The position numbers and the translations under genes are program-made. 64,000 nucleotides of DNA. Origin: Cylindrotheca closterium (taxonomy: Eukaryota > Bacillariophyta > Bacillariophyceae > Bacillariales > Bacillariaceae). Numbering within the stretch: position 1 is the stretch's first letter; each line of letters opens with the position of its first letter. Below the pieces are notes generated by a model. That model saw only the letters and a list, made by a program, of their open reading frames with translations. It had not been told where the DNA came from and did no database searches. The stretch lies in the NCBI GenBank assembly GCA_933822405.4, contig CAKOGP040001758.1:1-64000 (forward strand), in the 5' to 3' direction. This document shows, one piece after another, positions 1 through 11,091 of this stretch.

Positions 1-342
1 TCATCGTTCATCGACAGCTTTCGTAAGCAGCCGATTTATCCTTACTACTCACAGACCGCTTACAATCGTACACGTTTGTATCAGTACGGCGCAGCTCGCA
101 TCCTATAGCACAGTCACCTTTATTTGGAACGACCACCTCACACGGCTGTCCATAAATACGACCTCTCTGCATCAGATCGCCACCAGATCCTACCTGAGTG
201 CTTGCTATTCAAGGATGTTGTGATTATTTACGAATCCATTTGCACAATTCCATTAGCTTCAAATTAGTACAAGGTACAGTAGAAATTAATCGTCTTCAGC
301 CTGCGAAAGAGATCGGTGGGCAATGACACCATACTGTCCACA
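1..342. other. Intergenic, 3' side of the phosphatase gene
   Basis: No open frame with recognisable content was seen on either strand. The part next to position 343 is expected to hold the 3' UTR of the minus-strand acid phosphatase gene. Nothing else can be supported. Confidence 0.4.
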
Positions 343-2709
343 TTACTCTACGCTGTCGTCTTTTGTTGAATGAGTGACCCAAACCTCGTCCAGCACATCT
401 CCAGCATGTGGGTCGTCATCTGGACCTGCCTGTACGAACTCAAAGTGCATCCAGGTCTCATTGTGGACCGTGATGCGTCCATAACCATATACCCCTTGAA
501 TATTCTTGACAGCCCATTCTTGGGAATACGACGGAGAATTATCCAACATGGCCCCCGCAGCTCCAACTACGAGATGTGTTGGACCCCCATTGTTGCATTG
601 GCTGTGCCAAAGACCCGCACAAGATCGAAAGTAGGAATGGACGTGCCCTGCCAAGACCAGATCCACGCCGTACCATCCCAACAAATTCTCAAATTCTTGT
701 CGCATGCCAATTCCCGTGGCAACATCTGGCCACAACGCCTCATTGCAATACAAGGGCCGGTGAAGCTCGACAACCACCCAGGGTGTTATAGTTCGATTGA
801 CCGTCGACAAGTCAGCTTCGAGCCACTGATACTGTACAGAAGATGAGGCAAGATCATGTTCGCTGGACAACACAATGGTATGTACGTTGGCCGAATCGTA
901 GGAATACCAAAAGACTCCATTGCTGTCAGGAGACGAAGCGGGCATTTGAAAGTGCTTGGAGGTCGGCACTCCACATTCACCTCCAGAGTCGTCTCCCATG
1001 TTGCCCCATGACGGCATGAATCCATGTACTTCGTCCAGACCACTGGGATCCTTTCCATGATCTCCGCCCGTGGTGTGATCGTATTCATGATTTCCAACGG
1101 CAACCATGAGTGGTAATTTGGTAGCAAAGGAACCCGAAACCATGGCCAACCACTCATCCCAAATATGTGCTGCTCCACGCGCATAACTCAAATCACCAAT
1201 GTGATGGACCTCTCGGGCGGTTGCCTCACGGGCCGCCATGGCAGCAGTCCACTTGCCGCCTTCTCCCCACCCGACAGAGGGACACCCTTGATCTCCATAG
1301 ACCAGATATGTATAGGTAGTATTATCGCCAGCCGTCTCATTGAAAAAGTTGGTCGTGGCAGGACTAGTGAAGATAAACGTATCCGACCAAACGACGCCCT
1401 GTCCAAAAGTCAATCCCACCTTGTAGGAATAGACAGTATTGGGTACCAATCCAGTCAATTCAACCGTGTGCAAAATTCCTGGATCGATGAATTTGCCAGT
1501 ATCGGTTTCATTCGCCGGTGCCGTACACATGTCTGTTGCATGATAGGTGGTGGAAGTGCCTTCCTCCTTTTGACTCACGTCGGTTCCCACCCCATACATG
1601 GCCAGTGGATGACCGTCTTGGACTGTTGAAAAGTGAACAATCATTTTGGTGGGATCGTCCCCTCGGGCCAAATGAATGTGGGTTGGCATTTCTTTTAGGA
1701 AGAATTCCAAAATGGGCGAGTGGGCAAGCATGGGGTACCGTTGTTCCTCCAATGTCTCGTCATCCGAATTGCTATTGCTATTGTTATAGACAGCCGAGGA
1801 GGAGTAGACGGCAAACCAACAATGGGATTCTCGCACCATGGGAAATGCCGGAATGACCCATTCGTCAAGATGATTCCGGTACAAATCTGGAGCATGTTTT
1901 TGAGATGTGGCCCTGGCTTGTGCAATCGTGGCAATCTCCATGGTCTTGACTTTGGAACTCATACTGGTGCAATGCAAGGCAATCAAATCATCTTCTTGCA
2001 GCAACGGAACACCAGCATCACTAAGAGTCGCAAGATGCTTCCAAGAAACGGTCAAAGATTCATGTGGACTGTGCATTTCAGTTTTGTCCAATTGGAGTTT
2101 CCACAATGAGGGCTCCTGTGATGAATCGTCTTCTGGTAGCGTTGTCAGAAGATTCATGGGCGTACCAATATTTTGTTGCCACTGTTTATACTGAGCATAA
2201 TGTTGCCGAATCCGAATATAGTCCATGCTTTGGGGATTCACAATGGAAAGAAAGGTAGGCTGTTGGTGGTGTCCCTTAGTATTACTGTCAGGTTTCAGGA
2301 CCAACCTCGAATGAAGAATGGCACGACCCAAATGATAGCCAACCACCAGAATGGTAAAAACCCAGAGGAATAATTTGCAAATTCCAAAATTGGTGGTGGT
2401 ATTCATACTTGTTGCTGCAACAGCAGTCTCCCACTTATTGTCGCGTTGTAGCTTCTCTTGGCTTGTTGATATTGATGCTGACGTTGATGCTGACGTTGAT
2501 GCTGAAGTTGATGAGATTGCATTGTAATTGTTGTATGCCTTCCCATTGCTGTTTTCAGTAGCTTCTTCCCGTTCTCTGGTTCTTCGACTTGTGCGTTTGA
2601 CTTCTGGTGGGGATGGTGGAGTTTTCGACGACACAGAAGCAAGGAGTGGCTTACTTTCTTCTTCTCCGGATCTATCTGTGAAATGCTGATTTGAATTTTG
2701 ATTCTTCAT
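343..2709 (-). CDS. Membrane-anchored purple acid phosphatase
   Basis: Single-exon metallophosphoesterase of the purple acid phosphatase family, about 788 aa from the start chosen here. The metal-binding blocks occur in family order: GDQG near residue 472, GDLSYARG near 505, GNHEYD near 539, then VELHRPLY and GHVHSY further on. A fibronectin-like N-terminal domain precedes the catalytic part. A long hydrophilic head (basic, then Ser/Thr-rich with a TSAS repeat) and one hydrophobic segment at about 109-128 suggest a type II membrane protein with the catalytic domain outside the cytosol. The frame stays open to 2943, but those 78 extra residues are lysine/tyrosine-rich and not signal-like, so the ATG at 2709 is preferred. 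Expected role: hydrolysis of organic phosphate at the cell surface or in endomembranes. Family is clear; substrate and location are inferred. Confidence 0.9.
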   Translation of the reverse strand: MKNQNSNQHFTDRSGEEESKPLLASVSSKTPPSPPEVKRTSRRTREREEATENSNGKAYNNYNAISSTSASTSASTSASISTSQEKLQRDNKWETAVAATSMNTTTNFGICKLFLWVFTILVVGYHLGRAILHSRLVLKPDSNTKGHHQQPTFLSIVNPQSMDYIRIRQHYAQYKQWQQNIGTPMNLLTTLPEDDSSQEPSLWKLQLDKTEMHSPHESLTVSWKHLATLSDAGVPLLQEDDLIALHCTSMSSKVKTMEIATIAQARATSQKHAPDLYRNHLDEWVIPAFPMVRESHCWFAVYSSSAVYNNSNSNSDDETLEEQRYPMLAHSPILEFFLKEMPTHIHLARGDDPTKMIVHFSTVQDGHPLAMYGVGTDVSQKEEGTSTTYHATDMCTAPANETDTGKFIDPGILHTVELTGLVPNTVYSYKVGLTFGQGVVWSDTFIFTSPATTNFFNETAGDNTTYTYLVYGDQGCPSVGWGEGGKWTAAMAAREATAREVHHIGDLSYARGAAHIWDEWLAMVSGSFATKLPLMVAVGNHEYDHTTGGDHGKDPSGLDEVHGFMPSWGNMGDDSGGECGVPTSKHFQMPASSPDSNGVFWYSYDSANVHTIVLSSEHDLASSSVQYQWLEADLSTVNRTITPWVVVELHRPLYCNEALWPDVATGIGMRQEFENLLGWYGVDLVLAGHVHSYFRSCAGLWHSQCNNGGPTHLVVGAAGAMLDNSPSYSQEWAVKNIQGVYGYGRITVHNETWMHFEFVQAGPDDDPHAGDVLDEVWVTHSTKDDSVE

Positions 2710-3706
2710 TTGCTGCTCCCTTAGCCTCTTTTTATGATATATGCTTCTACCGGTATCTATAAAGTATAATATGTCTAGGCCGGTGTTTGATGTTTGTTTC
2801 GACGTCGGAGTAGAGCTTATAGGTCGTGGCCCGGTTATATTGTAGAGTATATATTGTCTGATCAAAAATGAGAAGTATTTTTGAGCACTGCGCTGCGTGG
2901 AACTATATCGCTGTATTTTGAATTTTGGAATGAGACTACTCACGTACCTCTAATTGCAAACCAAATTTGGAGGAAATCTTGCAGTTAGGTACTCGTACTT
3001 GAGCCAGATATTGAACATGCTTGTGCCAAATTAAACTATGTGTGCATACAGTAATGTATTGTTTCCCATGCCATCTATAATGGTCATGAAAAATTATTCA
3101 ACTCAATTCCATGTCGGCATATCTCCTCTTCGATGCCATAGCTATAATCATGATGGCTTCCGCTTCTTGGTGCAAAGTGGTGATATGTCGGGAGATCCGT
3201 CTGCGGTCGAGAGGAATTATCCGTGGGTACAGTATTACAAGGAAGGCTCGACGGCCCAAAATATGATATTTGGGCGATATTGTCTTTGGATGGCCATCTT
3301 GTTTTCGAGTTCTTTCGAGTACAAGAAATTGTGAGAAAGTTGTGAGGAGGGTCGTACAGTAGTCGCATTGAATAAGCGCCACAATAAAACGTCGTCGCTT
3401 TCTTCATTCAAGAAATATTTTAGTATTGTAGATAATTTATCGAGAAACTTGGGTGTCATCAATGCTACTGCAACAGGGAAGACAGCGGGTGCACACATAG
3501 TGCAAAGTGTGCAAAGCACGTTCTTCTAACCAAGTGGGTTGTAAGACCTAAGTGTTCTGACGTCACAAATTGGGGCAGGTTCGTGCCGACACGAAAATAG
3601 CGTGTGCTCTCCTGTAATTGCAAATTCAGAAGATCCAAAATCACCTTTCTCTCTGTGTAAGAAATAACAAACTTGACACAATTGTCTTTGGGTCTATTTA
3701 CATATC
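2710..3706. other. Divergent intergenic region
   Basis: About 1 kb separates two divergently transcribed genes: the phosphatase (minus) and the cupredoxin-DUF305 gene (plus). It should hold both promoters and 5' UTRs. A TACCGGTA palindrome lies at 2748-2755. Short overlapping frames between 3038 and 3520 on both strands have no recognisable content and no paralogue in the window. Confidence 0.4.
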
Positions 3707-6242
3707 ATGATGTTGAAAACTACAATTGCTGCTTTCTTAGCTTTTGCTGCTGCTGCTGCTACCGCGGCCATCATCCATGAGGCCGAATGTACCCCATGCG
3801 AAGGAACTACTGGAACTTGTGTGGTCAAGTCCAAGGTTAATTTCTTCGCTGGCCAGACAGGTATGGAATTCTCTCTTGGCTGCTGACATCTGACGGATAA
3901 ATTGTTTTCTTTTTAGGCATGTTCTCTCACTCGTCATCCCATGATTTCTCAATGCTTTTATATACCAAAGGCTATTTCGAGTTTGAAGGTTGCGACGGAG
4001 TCAATCCAACCTTGTTACTCACAGTTGGACGCACCTACAAGTTCGACCAGTCGGATGACACCAATTGGTACCATCTCTTAGGATTCGCCTACGAAGCCGA
4101 TGGTGCTCACGTTCCAGTCGATGAGTTGGAGCCTGGTATCAGCCGCGGTGGAAACACTTGCGACATTGACGCGTCTTGCCCCGCTCCAATGTACTTCCGA
4201 AATGGTGAGTACGCCGGAAGCTACTCCAACATTCCTGAGATCAAGAACGTCACTTCCAACGATGAAGACTTTGGCTTGGATGCTGTGGAACCTCTTTTCT
4301 TCCACCCTTTCAGAGACTGGCAATCCTATGGTGCCATGGAGACCTATCTCAACTATGACTTCCCGTTGGCCCAAGACTTCTTTTATTTCTGCCATGTAAG
4401 TTCTTGTTTGCATTTTGAAGGACTTTGCTGCTCATCACGTAGCGCATCCTCTAATATTCGTTTCAGATCCACAGCGGTATGAGTGGACGGATCAAGCTAA
4501 TTGATGCTGATGGAAACAAGTTAAGTGCAGAAAACACTCCAGAACTTCCATACGAGTACAACAAGGTTGCGGAATTTGATGAAGTGTGCGGTACATACAA
4601 CCTCACTGACTTCCAGCCATCCAAGGACAACAACATGTGCCCACCGATGTTCATCTGCACCTCGGACGGTGCAGAAATGTCTCAGTATGCCAAGTGCGTT
4701 GAAGCCATGAACTGTCACATGATGTCTTCCATGACCACCAATGCTGGTGGAGGAGTCCTGGAACTCTTCAACCACCAGATGATCCCTCATCACGAGAACG
4801 CTATCAATATGGCCAAGTCATTCCTCAAGCTTCATGCCGAGAACGCTGTCTGCAACGAAGTGGAGGAAGGAGCTGAAGTATCGTGGGAGTGTGAGCTGAT
4901 CCCCATCTTCCTGGACATTATCAACGGCCAAAACAGTCAAATTATTGACATGAAGGATGCTTTGGAGCAACTGGGAAGCACTGAATACGCTAACTGCGAA
5001 GTCGATTTTAGTGGGGTTGTGGTATCCCGCAACCGAAGACTGCATGAAGAACCAGCTCCAGGAGCTTCCGAATCTGTCTTCGAGTCCGGCGTTGACTGCC
5101 AACCTTGCGCAGACACCTTTGGTGAATGTGAAGTCAAAGTAAAGGTCGACCTGATGGCTGGAGAGCTCGGATACTTTACTGTGGATGGATGTTCCGGAGT
5201 CAACCCAACTTTGCACTTATCCATAAACCGTACCTACAAGTTTGATCAAAGTGACAAGTCCAACTGGTACCACTTGATTGGATTCTCTTACTTTGCTGAC
5301 GGAGCCCACATTGGTGTTGATGAACTTGAGCCTGGCGTTGCACCAGGTGACTCTTCTTGTGCTGAAACCATGTCATGCCCTGCCCCCATGTACACCATGG
5401 ATGGTGTGTACCAAGGATCCTACAGTAACATTCCAGATATTCTCAATATCAGTACAGGAGAGAATGACTTCGGATTGGATAAAGTCGAGCCTCGCTTTTT
5501 TCATCCTCTCGGTGATTGGGAAGAGTACGGGCCGTTCGTCACATTCTTGAATTTCGACAGCAATTACGACCAAGATATCTTCTACTTCTGTCACGTCCAC
5601 TCTGAAATGACTGGTCGCATCAAGCTTCTCGATGCCAACGGCAACATGTTAAGCAAAGAAAATAAGCCTGAGATCCCATACGAATACAATGTCATTGGAA
5701 ACTATGATCAAACGTGCGGGACTTTTGATTTGGAAAGATTCTGACTACCAAATAATCAATGCCCTGAACACTTTGTTTGCGGTGATGAATCTGATACTAC
5801 CCTTGGAACATTCTCTAACTGCGTCGACGCCATGAATTGTTTCATGTTGGACGGTATGACAACCACGTACGGAGGAGATGGTGGCGGTAGCACAATTTCC
5901 AATGATGCAATCTTATTCCTCCGTCAAATGATTCCTCACCATCAAAATGCTGTCAACATGGCCAAGGCCACCTTGAAACTAGGCGGGATCTCGTGCGGCG
6001 AAGGTTCTGATGTCGGTGTAGATTGCCTCTTAGATCCGATCGTACGTGGCATCATCAACTCGCAGAACAAGCAAATTCAGACAATGAAATCCCTCTTGAC
6101 GGATGTTTTCGAAGTCTCAGAATTCGGCGACTGTGATGTGCCGAAAAATGCAACTGATAGTGGAAGAAGTGGTGCAAACAGTGTCTTCCGTGGAACTTTT
6201 TTTGCTCTTATTGCTGCCGGCGTTGCAATAACCTTCATGTAG
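3707..6242 (+). CDS. Secreted two-unit cupredoxin-DUF305 protein with an in-frame TGA (possible readthrough)
   Basis: Exons 3707-3860, 3917-4395 and 4467-6242; introns of 56 and 71 bp. The product opens with a signal peptide (MMLKTT, then an Ala-rich core) and has the order cupredoxin-like, DUF305, cupredoxin-like, DUF305. Cupredoxin units end in FCHIHSGM (about 210-216) and FCHVHSEM (about 585-592), with a Cys/His/Met spacing typical of type 1 copper sites; an upstream NWYH could give the other histidine. DUF305 units show MIPHHE (316-321) and MIPHHQ (about 699-704). A TGA at 5742-5744 ends the first frame after 636 aa, but the same frame continues for 165 codons and encodes the whole second DUF305 unit plus a C-terminal hydrophobic tail resembling a GPI-attachment signal. 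The base context is TGA-CTA. Alternatives are a nonsense mutation, a sequencing error or, less likely, selenocysteine. A role in copper handling is inferred from motifs only. Confidence 0.8.
5742..5747 (+). promoter_or_regulatory. Candidate stop-codon readthrough site (TGA CTA)
   Basis: This in-frame TGA followed by CTA sits between two homologous halves of one open frame. It lies where the first unit has an ordinary residue (DFQPS), not a cysteine, so selenocysteine is not favoured. UGA-CUA is the best-known leaky stop context in animals and fungi; its use in diatoms is an inference here. Confidence 0.45.
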
Positions 6243-6455
6243 TTTGAATAATATGCGATGTAATGTGGTTGCAAACGAACCTAAGTCAGTGCGAGACTAC
6301 TAAAGTACCACTCATTGCCGCAATAATATTCTTCAATATAAAAAATATATACCTTACTGTATTTAGATCTTCTTACTTGGTTGCTAACCAGATCTGAACA
6401 TACCAAGCTCAACTATGCATAATAAAATGTATCAACGATAACCATTAGAAATGGC

Positions 6456-8223
6456 TTAACTCAATTCCGCGTCGGTGGTAGGTTGCAAATCAGGTTGTTT
6501 TGCTGCAACAGTAGTGCTACCACCAGCAGCATTTCGTACAAAGCACGCGGCCAGAATGCTGACAAAGATAATTCCACCAAGTGCAGCCACAACACTGACA
6601 ATCAACAAGTCTTCGTCATCCATATCTCCAATGGGGCCGCATGGCTCGCCTCCCTCCCAGTAGTCGTTTATACCGTCATTCCACAATCCACCGACATCGG
6701 AACATTTTAATCCCAAATCACCGTACACACTCTCAAGAGCTTTCTTGACTTCCACAAAATTAGTTTTGTTGGCACCCACCTTCATGTTTTCATAGATGAC
6801 TTCGGCAGCATCTTGGTTTGCTGCATAGACTCGTGGGAGAATGGCGGCAGCAAAGACTGCACCTTCGGCAGCAGACTTTTCGCCACCGTCCCCGTTCAGT
6901 TCTCCGACACGGTAGGCATATCGCAAAGTACCTTGAATGAACGGAATGTACATTAATCTTGTAATCTCGCTGACTGTACCTCGGGCTTCATCACACTTTT
7001 TCCCTTGCAATTGGAAGTTGCCCAAAGCAAACAAATCAAAGAGGTCGGAGTTCAATTTGGCATTGCCTTCATTTTCATCACCGTTCTTGCCGCAGGTCTT
7101 GAAATCGTGGCATCTTTTGTCAGCCAGTTGATGCAGTAGTTTGCCATCTTTAGTCACTCCGTCTTGACCTTCAATAGAGCCCGTGTAGAAGCAAACCCCT
7201 TCGTCCCAGGAGTGGACAACGTCGTCGTTGCAATCCTCCACCTCACAGTCACGATCGCAATCATCCAATGCATCTTCAAATTCTCGAATAACGTACATGA
7301 AAATGTTGAAGAATAACATTCCCTTCTTAGCTGCTTCGACCTTGCCATCGTATCCATACACTGAGAAATCTGCGTTGCCCCGGACAAAGCTGGTCTCCTT
7401 GCCGTTCAGAGCCGCAGTGACCCATTGGTGTCCATAGTCATCAATTCCATAATATTCGTAAAAATATTGATGATCCTTGTAGGGACAGCCGTCACAAGTG
7501 AGGCGCATTTTTTCGCCAGCAACCTCGGAAAAACCGGCAATGGTGCGACCATTTTTGTTTTGTGTGGTCGGGTCGTATTCGTAGCTGTAGTTAGTGGCTC
7601 CAACCGAAATAGTGCCAACATTTGCCAAGCATCCATCCGTTTTCTGATTACTAAGAGGAAGGCCGCCTACCATGCATCCCACATGGTTATCTTGATCGTC
7701 ACTGGTTTGGTATGACATGCGGATGACAGTCGATCCTTGAACGTAGGTTCCATAGGCTTTGCCATTCACATCGAGGCCGTTGGATGCCTCACCCTGTATG
7801 AGTGTGCCTTCTTCAACAGTCGAGAAAAGCGGATTATTCAGGGTGAGCTCCGCATACGACTTGGAGGAGCCACCTTGATTGTAGATTTGTTCTGCGGCCT
7901 GAAACGAGCTGTCGGTTTGCTTGGACAATTCGATCTCAATGAGATTTTGATCCAGGTCAATGGCACAATGATCAGTCACCTATACAGAGGGTAAATCGGT
8001 TGTCAGTAAAGCATACGCAGCATCAGCAATGTATTCGATCACAATAGATCCAAAATCATAGAAGAATCCTGCGATTTTCCACAGAACATCACGTAAAATC
8101 CCCTACCTGAGTTCCTGGAGAATATCCTGCAATCTTTTCGAAGGAAAGACGCCGACGAAGGGAATCACTGACACCAGCATTGGCGAGGGAAAGGGAAGCT
8201 AGAGCCAACAAAGAAAACTTCAT
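6456..8223 (-). CDS. ISIP2a/Fea1-like phytotransferrin family protein (copy 1)
   Basis: Exon 1 8223-8107 and exon 2 7979-6456, with a 127-bp intron; 546 aa. Exon 1 encodes a signal peptide (MKFSLLALASLSLANA) and a conserved SLRRRLSFEKIAGY block. Exon 2 starts at VTDHCAID. The body is Cys-rich with blocks shared by all three copies: GGSSKSYAE, NGRTIAGFS, CDGCPY, DDYGHQWVTAALNG, FEDALDDC, WDEGVCFYTGSIE and LADKRCHDFKTC. One transmembrane helix near the C-terminus (around LGGIIFVSILAACFV) precedes a short cytosolic tail, giving a type I surface protein. I assign the family from the WDEG-FYTGS/LADKRC region, recalled from low-iron-inducible Fea1/ISIP2a proteins. If right, it binds ferric iron at the cell surface for endocytic uptake. 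It is tail-to-tail with the cupredoxin gene. Confidence 0.75.
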
Positions 8224-8624
8224 GTTGTTGATGTATGATGCAAGGCAGATATAATGCAAGATACACAATAAGAATATGATTCTGAAACCTCGATCGATGA
8301 TGTCGGAAGAAATTTTGCGCGAAAGTCGTTTTTCTCAGTCATAAATCCGCACGTGTCCGAAACGACGTACGTACGATATAGTACAAACATAGTCTCTAAA
8401 CTCCCACCATCGCTTTCCAGTACGTATGTTGTACCAGTAGATAGTGGAAGGTTGCATTGCTATTTTGACGAATCTGGCATACCGTATACCTTTTGCACCC
8501 ACATTCAAACTAGAAGCTACCCGTTTTCGAACCAGTTATAGTCCTACATATATTATATTCCTATTATTCCTACTATTATTATTATCATCATCATCATTGG
8601 TTGTACTGTGTGATAACATGGCAT
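8224..8624. other. Intergenic between tandem phytotransferrin genes
   Basis: About 400 bp holding the promoter of copy 1 and the 3' UTR of copy 2, both minus strand. An ATT/ATC-rich simple stretch lies at about 8550-8598. No gene is seen. Confidence 0.4.
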
Positions 8625-10419
8625 TTAGCTGACCTCGGCATCAGTTGTGGCTTCAAGATCTGGCTGCTTTCCTCCAGCACCGCTGCTCTTTCGCGCTCTC
8701 GAGAAGCACAAGAACAGGACGGAGATGAAGAAAAGTCCTCCAAGAGTGGATCCGACGATGATAACGATCAACTTGTCGTCAGTCATTTCGCTCATCAAAC
8801 CATTTTTGCAGGGTCCAGCTCCCTCGTAATACTCGCCAAGAGCAGAGTTCCACAATCCTCCAATATCGGAACACTTGATGCCCAAGTCCTTGTAGACAAA
8901 CTCAAAGGCTTCCTTGACATCAGCGAAATCAGTAGTTGAAACTCCAACCTTTACGTTTTCATAGATGGTATCGGCAGCAGCTTCATCTGCGGCAGCGATT
9001 CGGGGCAAGACGGCGGCGGCAAACACAGCTGCTTCGGCGGCGGACTTCTCACTGTCGTCACCGAGCTTGTCCATCTTGTATGCATATCGCAACGTACCTT
9101 GAATGAAAGGAATGTAGAGCAACTTGGTGATCTCGTTCACGGTACTTCTGGCCTCGCCACAATTTTTGGTTTGCAATTCGTACTTGCCCTTGGCGTACAA
9201 CTTGAAAAGATCATGATTCAATTTGGCCTGACCTTCTAGTTCACCGCCGTCCTTGCTGCATGTCTTGAAATCAGCGCATCGCTTGTCAGCCAGTTGGTGG
9301 AGAAGCTTTCCATCACTGGTGACACCATCTTGTGCTTCAATGGATCCAGTGTAAAAGCAGACGCCCTCGTCCCACGCATGGACGGCGTCGTCGTTGCACG
9401 CATCCAGGTCACATCCACGCTCGCAGTCGTCCAAAGCATCTTCGAATTCTCGAATGACGTACTGAAAAATGTTCAAAAAGACAGTTCCCTTCTTGACGGC
9501 CTCGGTACGACCATTCAGCGAATAGACCGAAAAGTCGGCATTGCCCTTGTCAAAGGTTGTCTTTTCGCCGTTCAATGCGGCAGTCACCCATTGATGCCCA
9601 TAGTCATCGACGCCATAATAGTTGTAGAAGAAGCGATGGTCATCGTACGGGCACCCGTCGCAGTTCAGGCGCATCTTTTGGCCAGCATCCGTGGAGAATC
9701 CGGCAATGGTTCGGCCATTGTTGTTGTCGGTGGTTGGATCGTAAGTGTAGTCGTAATCCTGGCCAGCAATGTTAATGGATCCGGATCCCGCCAAGCAACC
9801 AACCGTGGTTTGAAGATCGGTGGGAAGGCCACCGACCATGCACGTCACATGATTCGCCTGCATATCACTGGTTTGGTATTGCACCTTGAGGCTGGTGGTT
9901 CCTTGTGGGTAATCTTCATACGCCTTGCCGACGGTCGAGGAACCATCCGCATTCGTTCCGACAATGACAGCATCGTTTTGAATGGCCGACGACAAAGGAG
10001 TGCTCAAGGTGATCTGAGCATACGACTTGGAGCTTCCACCTTGGTTGTAAATATTGCCGGCGGTTGCAAAGCTAGAATCCGTTTGTTTGGCCAATTCGGT
10101 TTCGATGGCAGCTTGGTCCAAATCAATGGCGCAGTGATCCGTCACCTGCAGTGAGGAAAGAAAGAAAGAAAGAAGAGAATTGCCAAACAATGTCAGATGA
10201 GAGATGAGGATTGACTGTGGAATCGACACTACATGTGCCACTTTTGAACCATCATCATCAGAATCAACGAATGGAACAATCCGATGCAATACAGTAGCGT
10301 ACCTGAGTTCCTGGAGCATATCCAGCAATCTTTTCAAAGGAAAGACGACGGCGAAGAGAGTCGGTCAGGCTAGCGCTCGTCATGGAAAGGGAAGAGACAG
10401 CCAATAGAGAAAGCTTCAT
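8625..10419 (-). CDS. ISIP2a/Fea1-like phytotransferrin family protein (copy 2)
   Basis: Exon 1 10419-10303 (39 codons) and exon 2 10145-8625, with a 157-bp intron; 545 aa. It has the same architecture as copy 1: signal peptide MKLSLLAVSSLSMTSA, the SLRRRLSFEKIAGY block, a Cys-rich Fea1-like ectodomain with DDYGHQWVTAALNG, WDEGVCFYTGSIE and LADKRC, and a C-terminal helix (around LGGLFFISVLFLCF) with a tail ending in DAEVS. The exon 1 length, splice phase and junction sequence (GTQ|VTDHCAID) are identical to the other two copies, so they come from one ancestral gene. A continuous frame runs through the 3' part of the intron to 10337 but lacks a signal peptide, so the spliced model is preferred. 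Confidence 0.75.
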
Positions 10420-10865
10420 GGTATTGTTGTTGTTCGACAATCGCAATTGAAGCTAAATATATATGATGATGGGTGGAAGAGAGAGAAGACGTTTGAAATC
10501 CACCCATCGCATCGCCAGACATTCTTCTTTTTCGTCAAAAGATTTACCTCGTGCTTGGCGCGTGTCAATTACGAATGCCATCTTATTTCCAAAAACTGCT
10601 CGTGCTTCATTTATTCGATGCGATTTGGTTTGGACACGTGCCATCTCCATCACTTCTTCGTTCAGCATCCAGTCGATCTAATCGTACGCGCACCTCACTT
10701 CACGTACGTGTACGGGAAGTGAAGTCGATGGATCTCAACGGAAATCTTTTATTTGTCCGATCTACGAGTATTTTGAATGTCTGGAGGCAATAGAATCCCA
10801 AGACGATTAGGACAAGGGAAGTAGATAGATAGACTTTCACCTCAGTTTACAAAACATCAGACAAA

Positions 10866-10921
<56 letters not shown>

Positions 10922-11091
10922 CAATCTCTTTGAAACACGGCGTGTCCACAGTGAGTGAGTGAGTGAGTCTGATTTGAAGGATCGCAAGAAGGCACAATCC
11001 AAATCCACCACGACGAGTCAGTCCTTTAGACTTTTTCTTTTTCTTTGTCAGTAGAGGGAGGAAAAAAAACGCGCACATCGGATACGTTAGA
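10420..11091. other. Divergent intergenic region with microsatellites
   Basis: This 670-bp spacer separates divergent genes (phytotransferrin copy 2, minus; PLAC8-like/PrsW, plus). Besides the GATT repeat listed separately it has a GTGA run at about 10950-10968. No supported gene. Confidence 0.4.
10866..10921. repeat. (GATT)14 microsatellite
   Basis: Fourteen uninterrupted GATT units between two divergent genes, about 170 bp upstream of the plus-strand start codon. Probably length-polymorphic. Confidence 0.95.

Noticed and set aside
2710..2943. N-terminal extension of the acid phosphatase frame
   Set aside because: The 78 extra residues are open by chance upstream of a good ATG at 2709 and have no signal or conserved content. 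They are treated as 5' leader.
3038..3520. Overlapping short frames on both strands
   Set aside because: None has a recognised domain, paralogue or splice partner. They are likely chance frames in a promoter region.
5742..5744. Selenocysteine at the in-frame TGA
   Set aside because: The aligned position in the first unit is an ordinary residue in a linker rather than a cysteine, and no redox motif surrounds it. Diatoms do make selenoproteins, so a SECIS search of 6243-6450 would settle it, but it is not favoured.
9294..10154. 286-codon plus-strand frame opposite phytotransferrin copy 2
   Set aside because: It is antisense to a conserved exon and exists because of codon composition; no family resemblance. 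Similar shadows lie at 14629-15387 and 53114-53866.
10146..10337. Unspliced N-terminus for phytotransferrin copy 2
   Set aside because: The frame is open across the 3' part of the intron but lacks a signal peptide. Splicing to the 39-codon exon matches both paralogues exactly.
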